In this document: in pieces, positions 35,292-45,533 of the stretch
Layout: every line of letters starts with the position of its first letter
Position numbering within the stretch: the stretch's first letter is position 1
DNA from: CAZSMC01 sp964607755
Lineage (GTDB): Bacteria > Zhuqueibacterota > Zhuqueibacteria > Residuimicrobiales > Krinioviventaceae
Reading direction: 5' to 3'
Assembly (NCBI GenBank): GCA_964607755.1
Contig: CAZSMC010000016.1
Coordinates: 1-64,000, forward strand
DNA: 64,000 nucleotides
Position numbers and translations under genes: made by a program
Notes under the pieces: generated by a model
The model's input: only the letters and a program-made list of their open reading frames with translations
Told to the model about the DNA's origin: nothing
Database searches by the model: none

Positions 35292-37865
35292 CTATTGGAA
35301 TCGAATCTCCACTGTATCAGCATCGAATTGGTGTTCGTGTTCAATATTCATTACATAGAACTGGCCTTCTTTATCCAATTTCCAGTCCTGTTGAAATGCT
35401 AAGCCATTGATCTGAACGGATAACGGCTTCCATGGAGAAACGATTTTCATCGAATTGCGGTGCTTGCGAAAAGCACTGATAACAAACTGCAATATTTTTC
35501 TATCCTTGCTTAATCGACATGATTCTAATATCGAGTTCATCTCCATGATATAAGGGGACTCTGGTTCACCAAGAATAATATCGATGTTTTCTATCTTGAA
35601 TAGTTCTCTGGGAACAACCGCAGATGGATAGGGTTCACTGTTGTATTTGATAGTTTTAATCCAGTGCCCCGCACCAGCCATGTTTACAGTAACGTGTTGT
35701 CCGTAAAGATAGAGAGGATAGCGCACACCCGGTTGATGCTTATCCATGCAGGGCTTGAAGATGATATTCCAACTGTTTTGAGTGACGCCAGATAAATTGT
35801 ACAGGCAATAAAGATACCAGCCAGCAGCCCATAAAAATTGAGGTTTGTCGACCTTACCGTACAGCTCGGGATTCTGATAATTGCTGTTACGATATTCATA
35901 CATAGCCGGCTGGCCATTCGGACTGTTCATAATGCCATGAAGGGTCATATTACTTTTTATAAATTGTCGAGCGGTTGTTCTGTCGTTAATGGACATAAGT
36001 GCCATTGCATACCATGCATTGCCATGCGGCCACACCCCGCCGTTGATGTATGTAAACGGGGCTCCCGCTTCGTTACCATTTAAATAAAGATAGTCAATTA
36101 ACTTGTGAAAATCCATTGGGAAAACATTGTAAATCCCTATATTCTCATCCAACAATTTATCGCTGGCTGTCTGAACCAGTAAACCTTTTTTGGCTGAATC
36201 AATGACATCAAAGTGAGCGGCAAGAAGAGAGCCGGCGTAATAGTGTGAATCTTTTGTCCCATCTTTGTAATAATTGATCAGATAGTTCAGGTCAGAATCC
36301 CATAATTTATCGTGTAATTGTTGTTCAATTTTTGTTGCCATTTGTTCATAATCAATCAGGCTTGCAGGATTTTTATTCAGAACTGCAGAAATAAAAATAT
36401 AGTCACGAATGGCACGTAGTCTCAGAATGGTCATATATGATCGTGGTCCAAAGCTCCTGCCGATGTCCCACCAATCCGGACGGTACGCCCAGAACAGATC
36501 GTCTTTCATGTTGAGCAGAGTTTTTTCCAGGCTAGTGGTTAAATAGGGGTAAAGCTTTACAAGCATGGGCATGTCATGCGAATGGCGAAAATAGCTGGCA
36601 GAAAGAATAATAAACCAGAAATGATTCCAATTGTCTGAGCCAGCGTATTCGGTTTTATAACCGTCATCTTTCCAATAATAGGCATGGGGAATGATTCCAT
36701 TTGAATCAGCATGCTCGATGATAAAACTGAGATCATTTTTGACCCGCTCGATATCAAAATGAACGGCGGCTAAATCTGTCAGCAAGACATCATGGGTAAA
36801 ATAAAAATTGTATTCTGCCGGACAGGGCATGGGAACAATTGCTCCATCAAGGTAATGCCTGTTGACAGCAAGAATCGCCTGCGCCCAGCGAGCAGAATGA
36901 TCCAGGACATCATCACCGGTTTCAAAATGACTCTGCTGAAAAGCTTTGTGCAGCACTGACTGCTGATATGCATCAATCTGGTTTTGATAATGCTCTCGCA
37001 CATCATCTACCAGCTCCTCTCCCTGACGACAGGCACCGATGATTTGTATAATTTGCATTGACTGATCAGCCGCTATTTTTTTTGAATAAACAAAAGCCGT
37101 AATTGGCGGCGCTTGATTCGTTCTGGGAATCACATCTCGCGGCAACAGAGAGGAACACCTCATCCACCAATTGTTACCACTTTTCGGCAAATCTATTGTA
37201 TTTCTATTGGATGCAAAACTCTGCGGGGATTCACCCGCATTTGTAACAAAGAGCTGGGCGTTTGCAGTCTCGGGGTCATCGTAATTGACATAGAGCGTGG
37301 CGGTGGACCTGTCATAGTCGCTCCAGGCAAGATTTTTCGTTTTGTAGGAATGACAGGTTTTGAGAGTCAAGTCTAAATGTGTGTAGAACTCACAGGAGAT
37401 GGCTTTTGCCGATGTATTGGTAATTTTATATTTAATAACCATTGCCGGTTTGGATATGCAAAACTCGTAACTTGCTTGAATTGAAACTTTTTTATAATGT
37501 TTTGTGAAAAGCACGGAATACGGGGTGAGCTGGTACTCGAATGGTTCAAAGCCAATCCATTCCTTTGGCTTTTCGTCAATTTTGAGGCCAAGGAACAGAA
37601 CGTGCGATTGGTCTCTGGTCCAATAATCAGTACTGGCATCAACGCTATTGGCAACAGGATAGAAAAAACTGATTCGATTCAGTAGAGGTGAGCTGTTATG
37701 CATTTCGATGCCAACAAAAGGCCCCCCGATTTCTATCTGTGCCGGGTTGCCTGCCCATTGAACCGCCAGCGTTTCAGCCCTGGAATCGGCAGGCTGTTGA
37801 GCAATACTGATATAACTGTATGCAACTAAAATAGAAAAAAGGATGTGGACTTTTTTTACAAACAT
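35292..37865 (-). CDS. Secreted six-hairpin glycoside hydrolase (glucoamylase/trehalase-like fold)
   Basis: 857 residues. A signal peptide (VHILFSILVAYSYISIAQ) is followed by an N-terminal beta-sandwich (about 35-300). A large (alpha/alpha)6 catalytic-type domain (about 310-690) has CPAEYNFYFTHDVLLTDLAA, GIIPHAYYWKDDGYKTE, NWNHFWFIILSASYF, RPDWWDIGRSFGPRSY, YINGGVWPHGNAWYAMAL. A C-terminal sandwich follows (about 700-857). The arrangement matches GH15/GH63/GH94/GH116-like enzymes, but the family was not resolved. Probable periplasmic enzyme that prepares the substrate for the binding protein encoded 16 bp downstream. Confidence 0.75.
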   Translation of the reverse strand: MFVKKVHILFSILVAYSYISIAQQPADSRAETLAVQWAGNPAQIEIGGPFVGIEMHNSSPLLNRISFFYPVANSVDASTDYWTRDQSHVLFLGLKIDEKPKEWIGFEPFEYQLTPYSVLFTKHYKKVSIQASYEFCISKPAMVIKYKITNTSAKAISCEFYTHLDLTLKTCHSYKTKNLAWSDYDRSTATLYVNYDDPETANAQLFVTNAGESPQSFASNRNTIDLPKSGNNWWMRCSSLLPRDVIPRTNQAPPITAFVYSKKIAADQSMQIIQIIGACRQGEELVDDVREHYQNQIDAYQQSVLHKAFQQSHFETGDDVLDHSARWAQAILAVNRHYLDGAIVPMPCPAEYNFYFTHDVLLTDLAAVHFDIERVKNDLSFIIEHADSNGIIPHAYYWKDDGYKTEYAGSDNWNHFWFIILSASYFRHSHDMPMLVKLYPYLTTSLEKTLLNMKDDLFWAYRPDWWDIGRSFGPRSYMTILRLRAIRDYIFISAVLNKNPASLIDYEQMATKIEQQLHDKLWDSDLNYLINYYKDGTKDSHYYAGSLLAAHFDVIDSAKKGLLVQTASDKLLDENIGIYNVFPMDFHKLIDYLYLNGNEAGAPFTYINGGVWPHGNAWYAMALMSINDRTTARQFIKSNMTLHGIMNSPNGQPAMYEYRNSNYQNPELYGKVDKPQFLWAAGWYLYCLYNLSGVTQNSWNIIFKPCMDKHQPGVRYPLYLYGQHVTVNMAGAGHWIKTIKYNSEPYPSAVVPRELFKIENIDIILGEPESPYIMEMNSILESCRLSKDRKILQFVISAFRKHRNSMKIVSPWKPLSVQINGLAFQQDWKLDKEGQFYVMNIEHEHQFDADTVEIRFQ

Positions 37866-37923
37866 CTTTTTTGGGTGAAATGAATTGCCACTCTGGCTGT
37901 GCCAGATTTAATTACAAAAATAT

Positions 37924-38955
37924 TTACAGCTCTACAGCCAGAGAAAAACACTGGATACTGTTTAATCTGCCAAACTCAGCAAATGCGTAATCCAGCCGGA
38001 CCGGTATATTTGACATGGATTTCATATCGAAACCGGCACCAACGGTTAAACCTTCTTCCGAGTCTCTTAAAAATAAATTCCGGTAGCCGGCTCTGAGGAA
38101 AAACCACTCTTTCATACTATATTCTGTACCTATATTCAGACTTTCTGTATTATCTGACGGCTGAATGGCGTCAAGTGCAACTGTCAAACGGTGAAGATCG
38201 TTTTCTACGAGTTCCATTGCCAGGCCAACCTGAAAGTAAAGCGGCATGGGCCAGGAATCGGTTTTTAGTTCAGCAAATATCTCGTCATTGTTGCCTAAAC
38301 GTTGTTGATCAATATCATGATAGACAATCAAATCCTCGCCCGACATTCTCATATTTGTGCCAAAATTTGAGAGGGAAGCACCAATGCGCATACCATAAAA
38401 ACCAGTGGTAAACAATGTGCCCACATCAACAGCCATGCCAGACGCACTTTCTTTCCAGATTTGTTCGCGTACATATTTGCCGGTAAATCCGATTGAAAAT
38501 CGATCAGTCAGATTGACAGCATAAGATAAGCCCAGGGCTAAATTTCCTGCTTTAAAATATTCACCCGTACCATGCGGCCGATCTTCGGTTCTGACCAGCA
38601 TGTCATCCATACTCATTGAAGTGATGCTGACCCCAATAGTCCCGTATTTCCCTGTTGGCATGACAAATCCAATGAAATCAAAGTTTATATCAGCAAGCCA
38701 ATCGATATGGACAAAAATCCCCTCTGGATTTTGCATCCGGGCAATGCCGCTGGCGTTCCAGTAAAGCGCACTGACTTCATTGGAAACGGCCACGTACGCA
38801 CCGCCCATACCCATTGCTTTGGCACCAACACCGATTTCTAAAAAAGGTGCTGCAGTTATGCCGACTTTGGATACATCAGTGTCAAACTGAGCATGTCCAA
38901 TACTAATAACAAGGAAAATGAGGACAAAAATAAGGTACAAAGCTCTTCCTGACAT
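37924..38955 (-). CDS. PorV/PorQ-family outer-membrane protein
   Basis: 343 residues. A signal peptide ends at IGHAQ. AAPFLEIGVGAKAMGMGGAY and SNEVSALYWNASGIARM are the PorV/PorQ signature (UPF0164/FadL-like). The remainder is a beta-barrel with alternating residues, ending QCFSLAVEL. An AAGGAGC ribosome-binding site precedes the ATG. In Bacteroidetes PorV accompanies secreted CTD proteins, which fits its position right after two genes with C-terminal sorting domains. Confidence 0.85.
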   Translation of the reverse strand: MSGRALYLIFVLIFLVISIGHAQFDTDVSKVGITAAPFLEIGVGAKAMGMGGAYVAVSNEVSALYWNASGIARMQNPEGIFVHIDWLADINFDFIGFVMPTGKYGTIGVSITSMSMDDMLVRTEDRPHGTGEYFKAGNLALGLSYAVNLTDRFSIGFTGKYVREQIWKESASGMAVDVGTLFTTGFYGMRIGASLSNFGTNMRMSGEDLIVYHDIDQQRLGNNDEIFAELKTDSWPMPLYFQVGLAMELVENDLHRLTVALDAIQPSDNTESLNIGTEYSMKEWFFLRAGYRNLFLRDSEEGLTVGAGFDMKSMSNIPVRLDYAFAEFGRLNSIQCFSLAVEL

Positions 38956-38965
38956 GGTTTGCTCC

Positions 38966-41900
38966 TTATTTTAAAATTACGATTTTTCGCCTGTCACAAA
39001 AATCATTAATTTTCATGACACAGTAATAAATACCCGAACTGATATGTTGTCCGGATTCGTTTTTTCCATCCCACGAAACGCTATGATATCCTGCTGGTCT
39101 TTCCAAATCGACTAATGATTTGACTTTCTGACCCAGCATGTTATAAATATCTATGTAAACACGACCCGCTTCTTTAATCTGATAACGAATAGTGGTTTTT
39201 GAATTGAACGGATTGGGATAATTTTGATGTAAATAGTGGTTGGCCGGGATTTCATTCAAATGATGATTGTTTTCCACATTCGTCAATTCATTAAAAATAT
39301 TGGCAATCTCTTGCGGCGAGACCGCATAACTATAAATGCGGACATCATCCAGAATGCCTTTGAAATTGTGGCTGGTATTGTTCGGCAGCACCCGGCCGAT
39401 TGTTAGATCAATGTCCGTCTTACAAATAGACCCGGACCATGTCGTGGAATTATCCAGCTTGCCATTCACATAGATTTCCAAGTTCGTGCCGTTGTATAGT
39501 ACAATAAGGTGGTAAAAAATATCTTTGATCAAGGGCGTCTCAGAATCCAGATCAACGATGCCATTGGTTGTTTTAATAGTCCATCGAATAGATTGTGTGC
39601 CCGGAGTAATAGAGACCTTCCATCGATTTTCCCAATTTCCATGGGATAGAGGATACATTTCCTCGCTAAAAAACTCATCCACTTTGATCCAAAAGCTGAC
39701 AGTAATGTCGTCTGTGAAATTAAGGATGGGTTGATTATGGACAAGAATGAAATCATCAACACCATCGAAATAATAGGCACACTCATCCTGTCCCAGCGGA
39801 TCCGGAACCAGAGTTGGTCCGTAGGCAGTGCCGTGCAGATTGAAACCGCTCGCATCGTTTGGATTCCCATTAAACGGGTAATAGGCAACAGGAATCCCGG
39901 TTCGAATGTCCGAATAATCAAGCACGATGACACCAACGCTGTCAACAGCCTCTCCCCCGCGCGGATCGCTGACCCGGCAGGTGATAAAATAATATCCCTG
40001 ACTCGGAGGCGCGTTCCAGGTCGCAGAAGAATCACTGCCGCTGATTTCGCCATCTGAAGCGTTCCATGTGTAGGACAGCACGTCGTTGTCAGGATCGCTT
40101 GCTGAACAGGTGAGCTGTGCCGTCTCATTGATTCCCACTTTGGCTGGATTTATCTGTAAATCGAGGATGAGGGGTGGATGGTTGATGTATTCCACAACCT
40201 CGATACAGGTTACCGCACTGTCCCGACTGCCGTTCACATCCTCAACAATACAGCTCAATGTATAATCTCCTGGTAGCGCGGGAGCAGTCCAGGTCAGTTG
40301 TGAAGAGGTGCCTGATAAAGTACTATCCCCTCTATGCCATGTATAATCTAGTTCGTCACCGTCCCGATCTGTAGCCGTGCAATAAAGCTGAGCGTCTGTT
40401 TCAATGACCACCTGTTTGTTCGCCGCTGCCAAGCTCTTGATGCGAGGCGGGTAATTTGAGACCGTCCTGCCAGCACGATAGTCCACCACAACTTTATTAA
40501 CGAGCATCGTATCACGTTCATAGGTAATCTGTCCGTTTCCGGGAACAACAACCAGCAAAACAGCGGCATCCGCAGGAATGGGAAAGGTGGTATTCTCACT
40601 CACATTGGTTGCTAAAAAGGTGTTGGTAATTGTATCATAGAGATCGTAATTCCCGGCACCGACGTCAATATCAATCCATTTTTCTTCATTATAAGGATTG
40701 AAATAGAGAAAAGTTGGATAGGCTTGATCGTTAAAATAATCGGTTTTGAGCGCATCCAGTTTTAAAATTCCTGGCATATTGGTGGTGTCGACAATACCGC
40801 CCAGAATACCGACATGCGAAGCGCCGTAGAGCGCCAGATTGGTGGCACCCCAGCCGTTTATCATGAAATCACCAGTTGCGTACGGACTATCGCCAGTGTG
40901 CAGCGCATATTCCCGCAGGGCTTCATAGGCAATATATGAATGCGGATCGTATTGATGAGCCCATCTCTCGCAATCCTGATGATCATCCGGTAAATAGTTT
41001 GCATAAAAAAGCCGGCTGGCATTGGCAAGATTAAGCATCCACTTGCCGATGGCACGGGCAAAGCGGTCATCATAGCGTACCAGCGGCACCAGCGCTCCGG
41101 CCTGCTCGAAACCGTTCATGACGAATGCATAGCCCGCATATTTTGCCTCGCCGATCAATCCATCGCAATCATAGCCGCCCCAGTTCCCCAACGTTGCCCC
41201 CCAATCCCGCACATTGCCGGTGACGGCAAAACACCAGTTGAGCATTTTTTCAATGTCATAGTCAGTGTCGAGGACAGCATTCATCCGGGCAGCGGTATAG
41301 ACACCATAAGGTAATTGCAGTTCGTAAGAGGGATTGCGGGAGCGATTATTCAGGAATTCGAGACACCATTCCGCGCCGATTCGATATTTTAGTTCACCTG
41401 TTTCTACAAAGGCATTGAATAACAGCCAGCCCAGAGCGCCTGCTGCTTCCGGTTGTGTTACGCCAGATGCAAGCGGCGACATTGTTGATAGTGACCAGGC
41501 TCTATAATTCATTTTGGGCACCTGCCAGGGCGCATCATCACCCCCCATTGCCTGGACCGCCGTCAGCCAGCGATCGGCAACCGTTTTAAACTGATAATTA
41601 AAATCGCCAGTCTCCGGGTACATATCATACAGTTGATAGAAAAAAACATTGGGCATGGTATCGTACCACCAATCATAGCCGCTGGAGGCTATCGGATTAT
41701 TCAGATACACATTTTCAGATGGCCGCTTGTTAAAAAACTCTTCGCACATCAGCACCCAGTTAACACCGTCCTGGTTGCTTTTGTCAATGCCGACCAGACT
41801 GGCACCGATAACCGCTGGCAGAACATTAATCGCCTCGGCACTACCTTGATTATAGGCACCAACAGCCGACATCAGTCCAAAGCTGTTGTGCTGCGGATAA

Positions 41901-42133
41901 TTGACCGTTGCCGTGTTCCACCAGATCAATGGCAAATGTGTCCCCTCAAGGTCGAAATTAAACACCAGCGAATCATAGCCAATAGCAACCTGTTTCCAGT
42001 TCCGCATTTTGTATGGCGCTGGCATATTTGGCATGCGCTCGATTCTGGAAATATCGATTTGCTCTGCCAATGTGATTTGCAACGAAAGGCAAATCACGAT
42101 GAGAATAGTGATAATGATTGGACTCGTTCTCAT
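38966..42133 (-). CDS. Large secreted protein: helical glycosidase-like + Ig/PKD + LamG + FlgD-like sorting domain
   Basis: 1055 residues. The signal peptide ends TLAEQ. The N-terminal helical region (about 40-480) is Trp/Tyr-rich, with YDWWYDTMPNVFFYQLYDM, GVTQPEAAGALGWLLFNAF and WAHQYDPHSYIAYEALREYA, which looks like an (alpha/alpha) toroid. Two Ig/PKD-like domains (about 565-755) have NHPPLILDLQINPAKVG and DPDNDVLSYTWNASDGE. A LamG/concanavalin domain (about 765-945) has GIPVAYYPFNGNPNDASG and INLTIGRV-type strands. The C-terminal FlgD-like sorting domain (966-1055) begins LHQNYPNPFN. No catalytic family is assigned. It is surface-exposed and probably acts on or binds polysaccharide. Confidence 0.72.
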   Translation of the reverse strand: MRTSPIIITILIVICLSLQITLAEQIDISRIERMPNMPAPYKMRNWKQVAIGYDSLVFNFDLEGTHLPLIWWNTATVNYPQHNSFGLMSAVGAYNQGSAEAINVLPAVIGASLVGIDKSNQDGVNWVLMCEEFFNKRPSENVYLNNPIASSGYDWWYDTMPNVFFYQLYDMYPETGDFNYQFKTVADRWLTAVQAMGGDDAPWQVPKMNYRAWSLSTMSPLASGVTQPEAAGALGWLLFNAFVETGELKYRIGAEWCLEFLNNRSRNPSYELQLPYGVYTAARMNAVLDTDYDIEKMLNWCFAVTGNVRDWGATLGNWGGYDCDGLIGEAKYAGYAFVMNGFEQAGALVPLVRYDDRFARAIGKWMLNLANASRLFYANYLPDDHQDCERWAHQYDPHSYIAYEALREYALHTGDSPYATGDFMINGWGATNLALYGASHVGILGGIVDTTNMPGILKLDALKTDYFNDQAYPTFLYFNPYNEEKWIDIDVGAGNYDLYDTITNTFLATNVSENTTFPIPADAAVLLVVVPGNGQITYERDTMLVNKVVVDYRAGRTVSNYPPRIKSLAAANKQVVIETDAQLYCTATDRDGDELDYTWHRGDSTLSGTSSQLTWTAPALPGDYTLSCIVEDVNGSRDSAVTCIEVVEYINHPPLILDLQINPAKVGINETAQLTCSASDPDNDVLSYTWNASDGEISGSDSSATWNAPPSQGYYFITCRVSDPRGGEAVDSVGVIVLDYSDIRTGIPVAYYPFNGNPNDASGFNLHGTAYGPTLVPDPLGQDECAYYFDGVDDFILVHNQPILNFTDDITVSFWIKVDEFFSEEMYPLSHGNWENRWKVSITPGTQSIRWTIKTTNGIVDLDSETPLIKDIFYHLIVLYNGTNLEIYVNGKLDNSTTWSGSICKTDIDLTIGRVLPNNTSHNFKGILDDVRIYSYAVSPQEIANIFNELTNVENNHHLNEIPANHYLHQNYPNPFNSKTTIRYQIKEAGRVYIDIYNMLGQKVKSLVDLERPAGYHSVSWDGKNESGQHISSGIYYCVMKINDFCDRRKIVILK

Positions 42134-42144
42134 TTTCCGTTCAC

Positions 42145-45100
42145 TTATTTTATGACCGCAAATTTGCCGATTTTTTCACCAACGCCAGGTGCATCGACAT
42201 GGTAAATGTAGACACCATAGGCAATGTCCATTCCATCTTTTGAAACCAGATTCCAGGGAACAGCGCCTATTGGTGTACCAGAGGTCTGGTAGCCTGGATC
42301 ATATTCAGGACTGTGGTAGCCAAAGCCATCGTATTCGATGGTATCGACGAGATAGCCACGGATGGTATAGATTCGAATGGTACATTTATCCGGCAGGTTC
42401 ATAAACCATATACGCCGTTCTCCCCTTCCTTTAAGGAAAGGATTTTTCCGTTCCCATGATGCAGTCGCCACATAAGGATTGGGAACGACAAAGACGTCGT
42501 CTAACTCGACTTTTGCTTTTTCCTTTTCATATTTGACCCCTTCAACAGTAAATCTAAATATGTCACCGGTGCGAAATGGTTTCTCAGTCGCCAAATAGTA
42601 TACATCACCGGGCTGAGGGGGAATTTGCGCTTCTAACGTGTCGCTCGCGAAATGTATTCGCCAGCTCACATTTAATTTGAAAAATGGTATTTCAGGATTT
42701 TTCATGAACAGGAGAATGGACTCTGTGGTGTCGGGCGACAATGTCGAATCTTTAATAATGTCAGTAAAAAAGAAATTGGCCGGCTTTTGCTCTGTCACGT
42801 TCCAGACAGAAAACTTTGTTGGTGTCACTTTATACGTTCCCAGACCAGCGTCGGAGGAGTCAATAATTTCATCGGAAAAAGTAATTTCAAAGTCTGCCGG
42901 ATAGGGTATGCTTATATTGTAAGTGGGCTGGAATTCACTTGAAAAAGTCGGATGAAAATCGACAATCGTTTGATAGGTCGTTGATTTCTTGAGCCATCCT
43001 GTTTTGTTATAATCCAACTTGACAGATGGTGCATTGTATATATCCAATGCGATCCCATTGAATAATGGTGTTTCAACATGTTCTCCAATAATTTGTTCAG
43101 GAAATAATTGGGTGTTACTGGTCGAGTCATCGATTGTATAGAAAACCGCGCCTTCGTGATGGAATTTTGAGGTATCTCGAAACACGACTTCATAGGTGTG
43201 GCCATCTTTGACAGAATCATCCTCAATGAAATGAACCTTTATTTGACCTGTTCCGGGCCCGATTTTATGAATATTGTCACGCTCAGGGTATTTTTTATCA
43301 TCCAATCCAGGAGGGACATAGCCAGCAGCATAAGAATTTGGCGTCACCACCGCACAATTGATATCCGGTACAAGGTTGCCGGCTGGATCCAATTCTATAT
43401 TGCTGGTGCACCACATAGGTGTAATCCCTTCTATGCCCGTGTCTGTGGTGTCTGCCTTACCGTGATCGTAGGAAACGAGCGCGTAAAAATAGGTTTGACC
43501 ATTCTGTACGGTCGTATCTATGTACATGTGACGCAGACCGGTATCGTTACCGAGATTGAATTTAATTCCTTCTGTATCGACCGGGTGTAATCCTTTGATG
43601 CCGTTCTTCTTGTCGAATTGAGCCAGTATACCCCCTTGACTATGGGGCAAATAATAAAATTCATCGCCATACGAGTTTGTGATAGTGAGAGATTCTCTGA
43701 ACTTGGCTTCGGAAGAGCGATAGAGCTGGTATCCCTCAAAATCATATTCCTGAAGAAATGGATCCCAGGAGCTTTCAGCAGCATCATCCCATCGAAGAAT
43801 GACTTTGCCATCGGCTGGTGTGGCTGTTAATTGGGGTTTTTTGGGGGCAACAGCAAATCGATAGTCATTATTATAAATACTTTGAACCGTTTTCTTTCGT
43901 CTCGAAAGGGTTTCTAAATCATCCGCAAATAAAAGCGCCATCGAATAGTTTTCTGTTTGCCCTGCCCGGAGCTTGAATGGACCTGAAGAAAAGAACATTC
44001 CCAAATTGCCGCCGACCAGCGGATCCGGTTTACGTTCTGATGGACTGCGTGAACGGCGGAATACATTCCAGTTTTGTTCATCATTGGTTAATTCATAATA
44101 GTGCACATTAAATATCTCGAAACCAGTGAGACCGATTTGATCTGATTCGTCTTTATCTGTTTTTCCAAAATTCGGTTCGCCCGGCAGATTGCCTCTTCCT
44201 AATGTGGGTATCCCATCTCCCTCGCCTTCATCTGGACCTTCATAGCCTTCATCATAAGGTCCGATGCCATCCATGCCCACATCATCATTGAGTGGTTCGC
44301 CTGGATCCCATTGATTATTCCCATTAAGGTCAGTAAAAGGACGCCAATCGCCATCTTCATCGCCAGACCAATGGGGAGCTGGTTTTCTGTTATAATGCCT
44401 TTCGAATGCTTCCACATCGTACACCCCATAGGGATATTGATCCAGCCAGACACCGGCAGGGTTGGTGCGCGATTCATTCAAAAGACCATCGTAATCATTA
44501 TCTTTATCATCGTACGTAATACCAGGGCTTTCTAAAAATGCAAAACCGCCGACACCGACTGGCCAGCCCCGATAGCCTGTGTAATTGGAATCCCAGGCAT
44601 AGGCAATGTCCAATTCCAGATCGTAAGAGCCGGCGTCATCCATGTTATCCATATCTTCACCTGGCAGATCTCCCAATCCCCAGTCAGTATAGAAGGCAAA
44701 ATAGACGCTGTCATAATCGGTCTTGCCTTCGTTAGTGATAAAATAGAGGGCAAAAATTGCATCACGAGCTAATACCTGAGCCCACTGAAAATAACGAGCG
44801 GCAACCTCAAGTCCTGCACCCCGGCGTGACGAATCTGTAGGATCCGGGAAGAATTCCCATTCTTCATCAAGATCGTCATCAAATACAAAGTAAGTTTCGA
44901 GTTCAGCCTGGGTTTTTCCTTTTCCAAACCATCCATTCCAATTTCCATCCCAGGAATGTGGTTTATCCGGCCATGTCATTGGCCAGGTAGAAGGGTCGTC
45001 GCTCATTGCCGGTGAATCTGAGCCTTCACTGAAATAGCCCGGCAAGGGAGCCCATCCCCACAATTCACTCGGATTCTCCGGATTGAGGTCGACAAATTCA

Positions 45101-45420
45101 CGGTATTGCGTTTCCATGGGATGGATTCGCTTGCCGCTGGTATCATCCGTAGCGACACACACAATCAGGGCTACGCCATCCTGATATTCATGCCCGGTTC
45201 CTTGCGGCCATTCACAGGACGGACTATATGGATGCTCTGCAATTTCTCCCCAGTTTTTAAATCGCGTCGATATTCGGTTGCCATCCATAATACCGGTTCG
45301 CAACATCTTTAGATCTCCGGTATTTGGGTCTGGCTCACGCTGCTGTACTTCCTGTGGAAAAACCGGAATGATGCAGAAAATGAAAAGCATGAACCATATA
45401 ATCTGATATTTCAGCTTCAT
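42145..45420 (-). CDS. Large secreted acidic protein with C-terminal sorting-type domain
   Basis: 1091 residues with a signal peptide (FMLFIFCIIPVFPQ). Residues about 300-430 are very rich in Asp/Glu/Gly/Asn (for example DDKDNDYDGLLNES, DLNGNNQWDPGEPLNDD), in the style of calcium-binding type-3 repeats. An Fn3-like part follows (about 525-660: ATPADGKVILRWDDAAESSW). The C-terminal part (about 985-1091) has FVVPNPYVATASWERKN and YGVYIYHVDAPGVGEKIGKF, a FlgD-like sorting domain. No enzyme motif is seen. It sits between the TonB receptor and the glycosidase-like secreted protein, so it is a plausible surface partner of the receptor, but function is unknown. Confidence 0.65.
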   Translation of the reverse strand: MKLKYQIIWFMLFIFCIIPVFPQEVQQREPDPNTGDLKMLRTGIMDGNRISTRFKNWGEIAEHPYSPSCEWPQGTGHEYQDGVALIVCVATDDTSGKRIHPMETQYREFVDLNPENPSELWGWAPLPGYFSEGSDSPAMSDDPSTWPMTWPDKPHSWDGNWNGWFGKGKTQAELETYFVFDDDLDEEWEFFPDPTDSSRRGAGLEVAARYFQWAQVLARDAIFALYFITNEGKTDYDSVYFAFYTDWGLGDLPGEDMDNMDDAGSYDLELDIAYAWDSNYTGYRGWPVGVGGFAFLESPGITYDDKDNDYDGLLNESRTNPAGVWLDQYPYGVYDVEAFERHYNRKPAPHWSGDEDGDWRPFTDLNGNNQWDPGEPLNDDVGMDGIGPYDEGYEGPDEGEGDGIPTLGRGNLPGEPNFGKTDKDESDQIGLTGFEIFNVHYYELTNDEQNWNVFRRSRSPSERKPDPLVGGNLGMFFSSGPFKLRAGQTENYSMALLFADDLETLSRRKKTVQSIYNNDYRFAVAPKKPQLTATPADGKVILRWDDAAESSWDPFLQEYDFEGYQLYRSSEAKFRESLTITNSYGDEFYYLPHSQGGILAQFDKKNGIKGLHPVDTEGIKFNLGNDTGLRHMYIDTTVQNGQTYFYALVSYDHGKADTTDTGIEGITPMWCTSNIELDPAGNLVPDINCAVVTPNSYAAGYVPPGLDDKKYPERDNIHKIGPGTGQIKVHFIEDDSVKDGHTYEVVFRDTSKFHHEGAVFYTIDDSTSNTQLFPEQIIGEHVETPLFNGIALDIYNAPSVKLDYNKTGWLKKSTTYQTIVDFHPTFSSEFQPTYNISIPYPADFEITFSDEIIDSSDAGLGTYKVTPTKFSVWNVTEQKPANFFFTDIIKDSTLSPDTTESILLFMKNPEIPFFKLNVSWRIHFASDTLEAQIPPQPGDVYYLATEKPFRTGDIFRFTVEGVKYEKEKAKVELDDVFVVPNPYVATASWERKNPFLKGRGERRIWFMNLPDKCTIRIYTIRGYLVDTIEYDGFGYHSPEYDPGYQTSGTPIGAVPWNLVSKDGMDIAYGVYIYHVDAPGVGEKIGKFAVIK

Positions 45421-45533
45421 ATCTTTTACCTCTTTTTTGAAAATATAGAACGAAAACCTGTCAATTTATTTTATCAAACTGACCCTGTTACTATTCATAC
45501 TGACAAAATGAGCGCTATTTCATTGACCCTTGG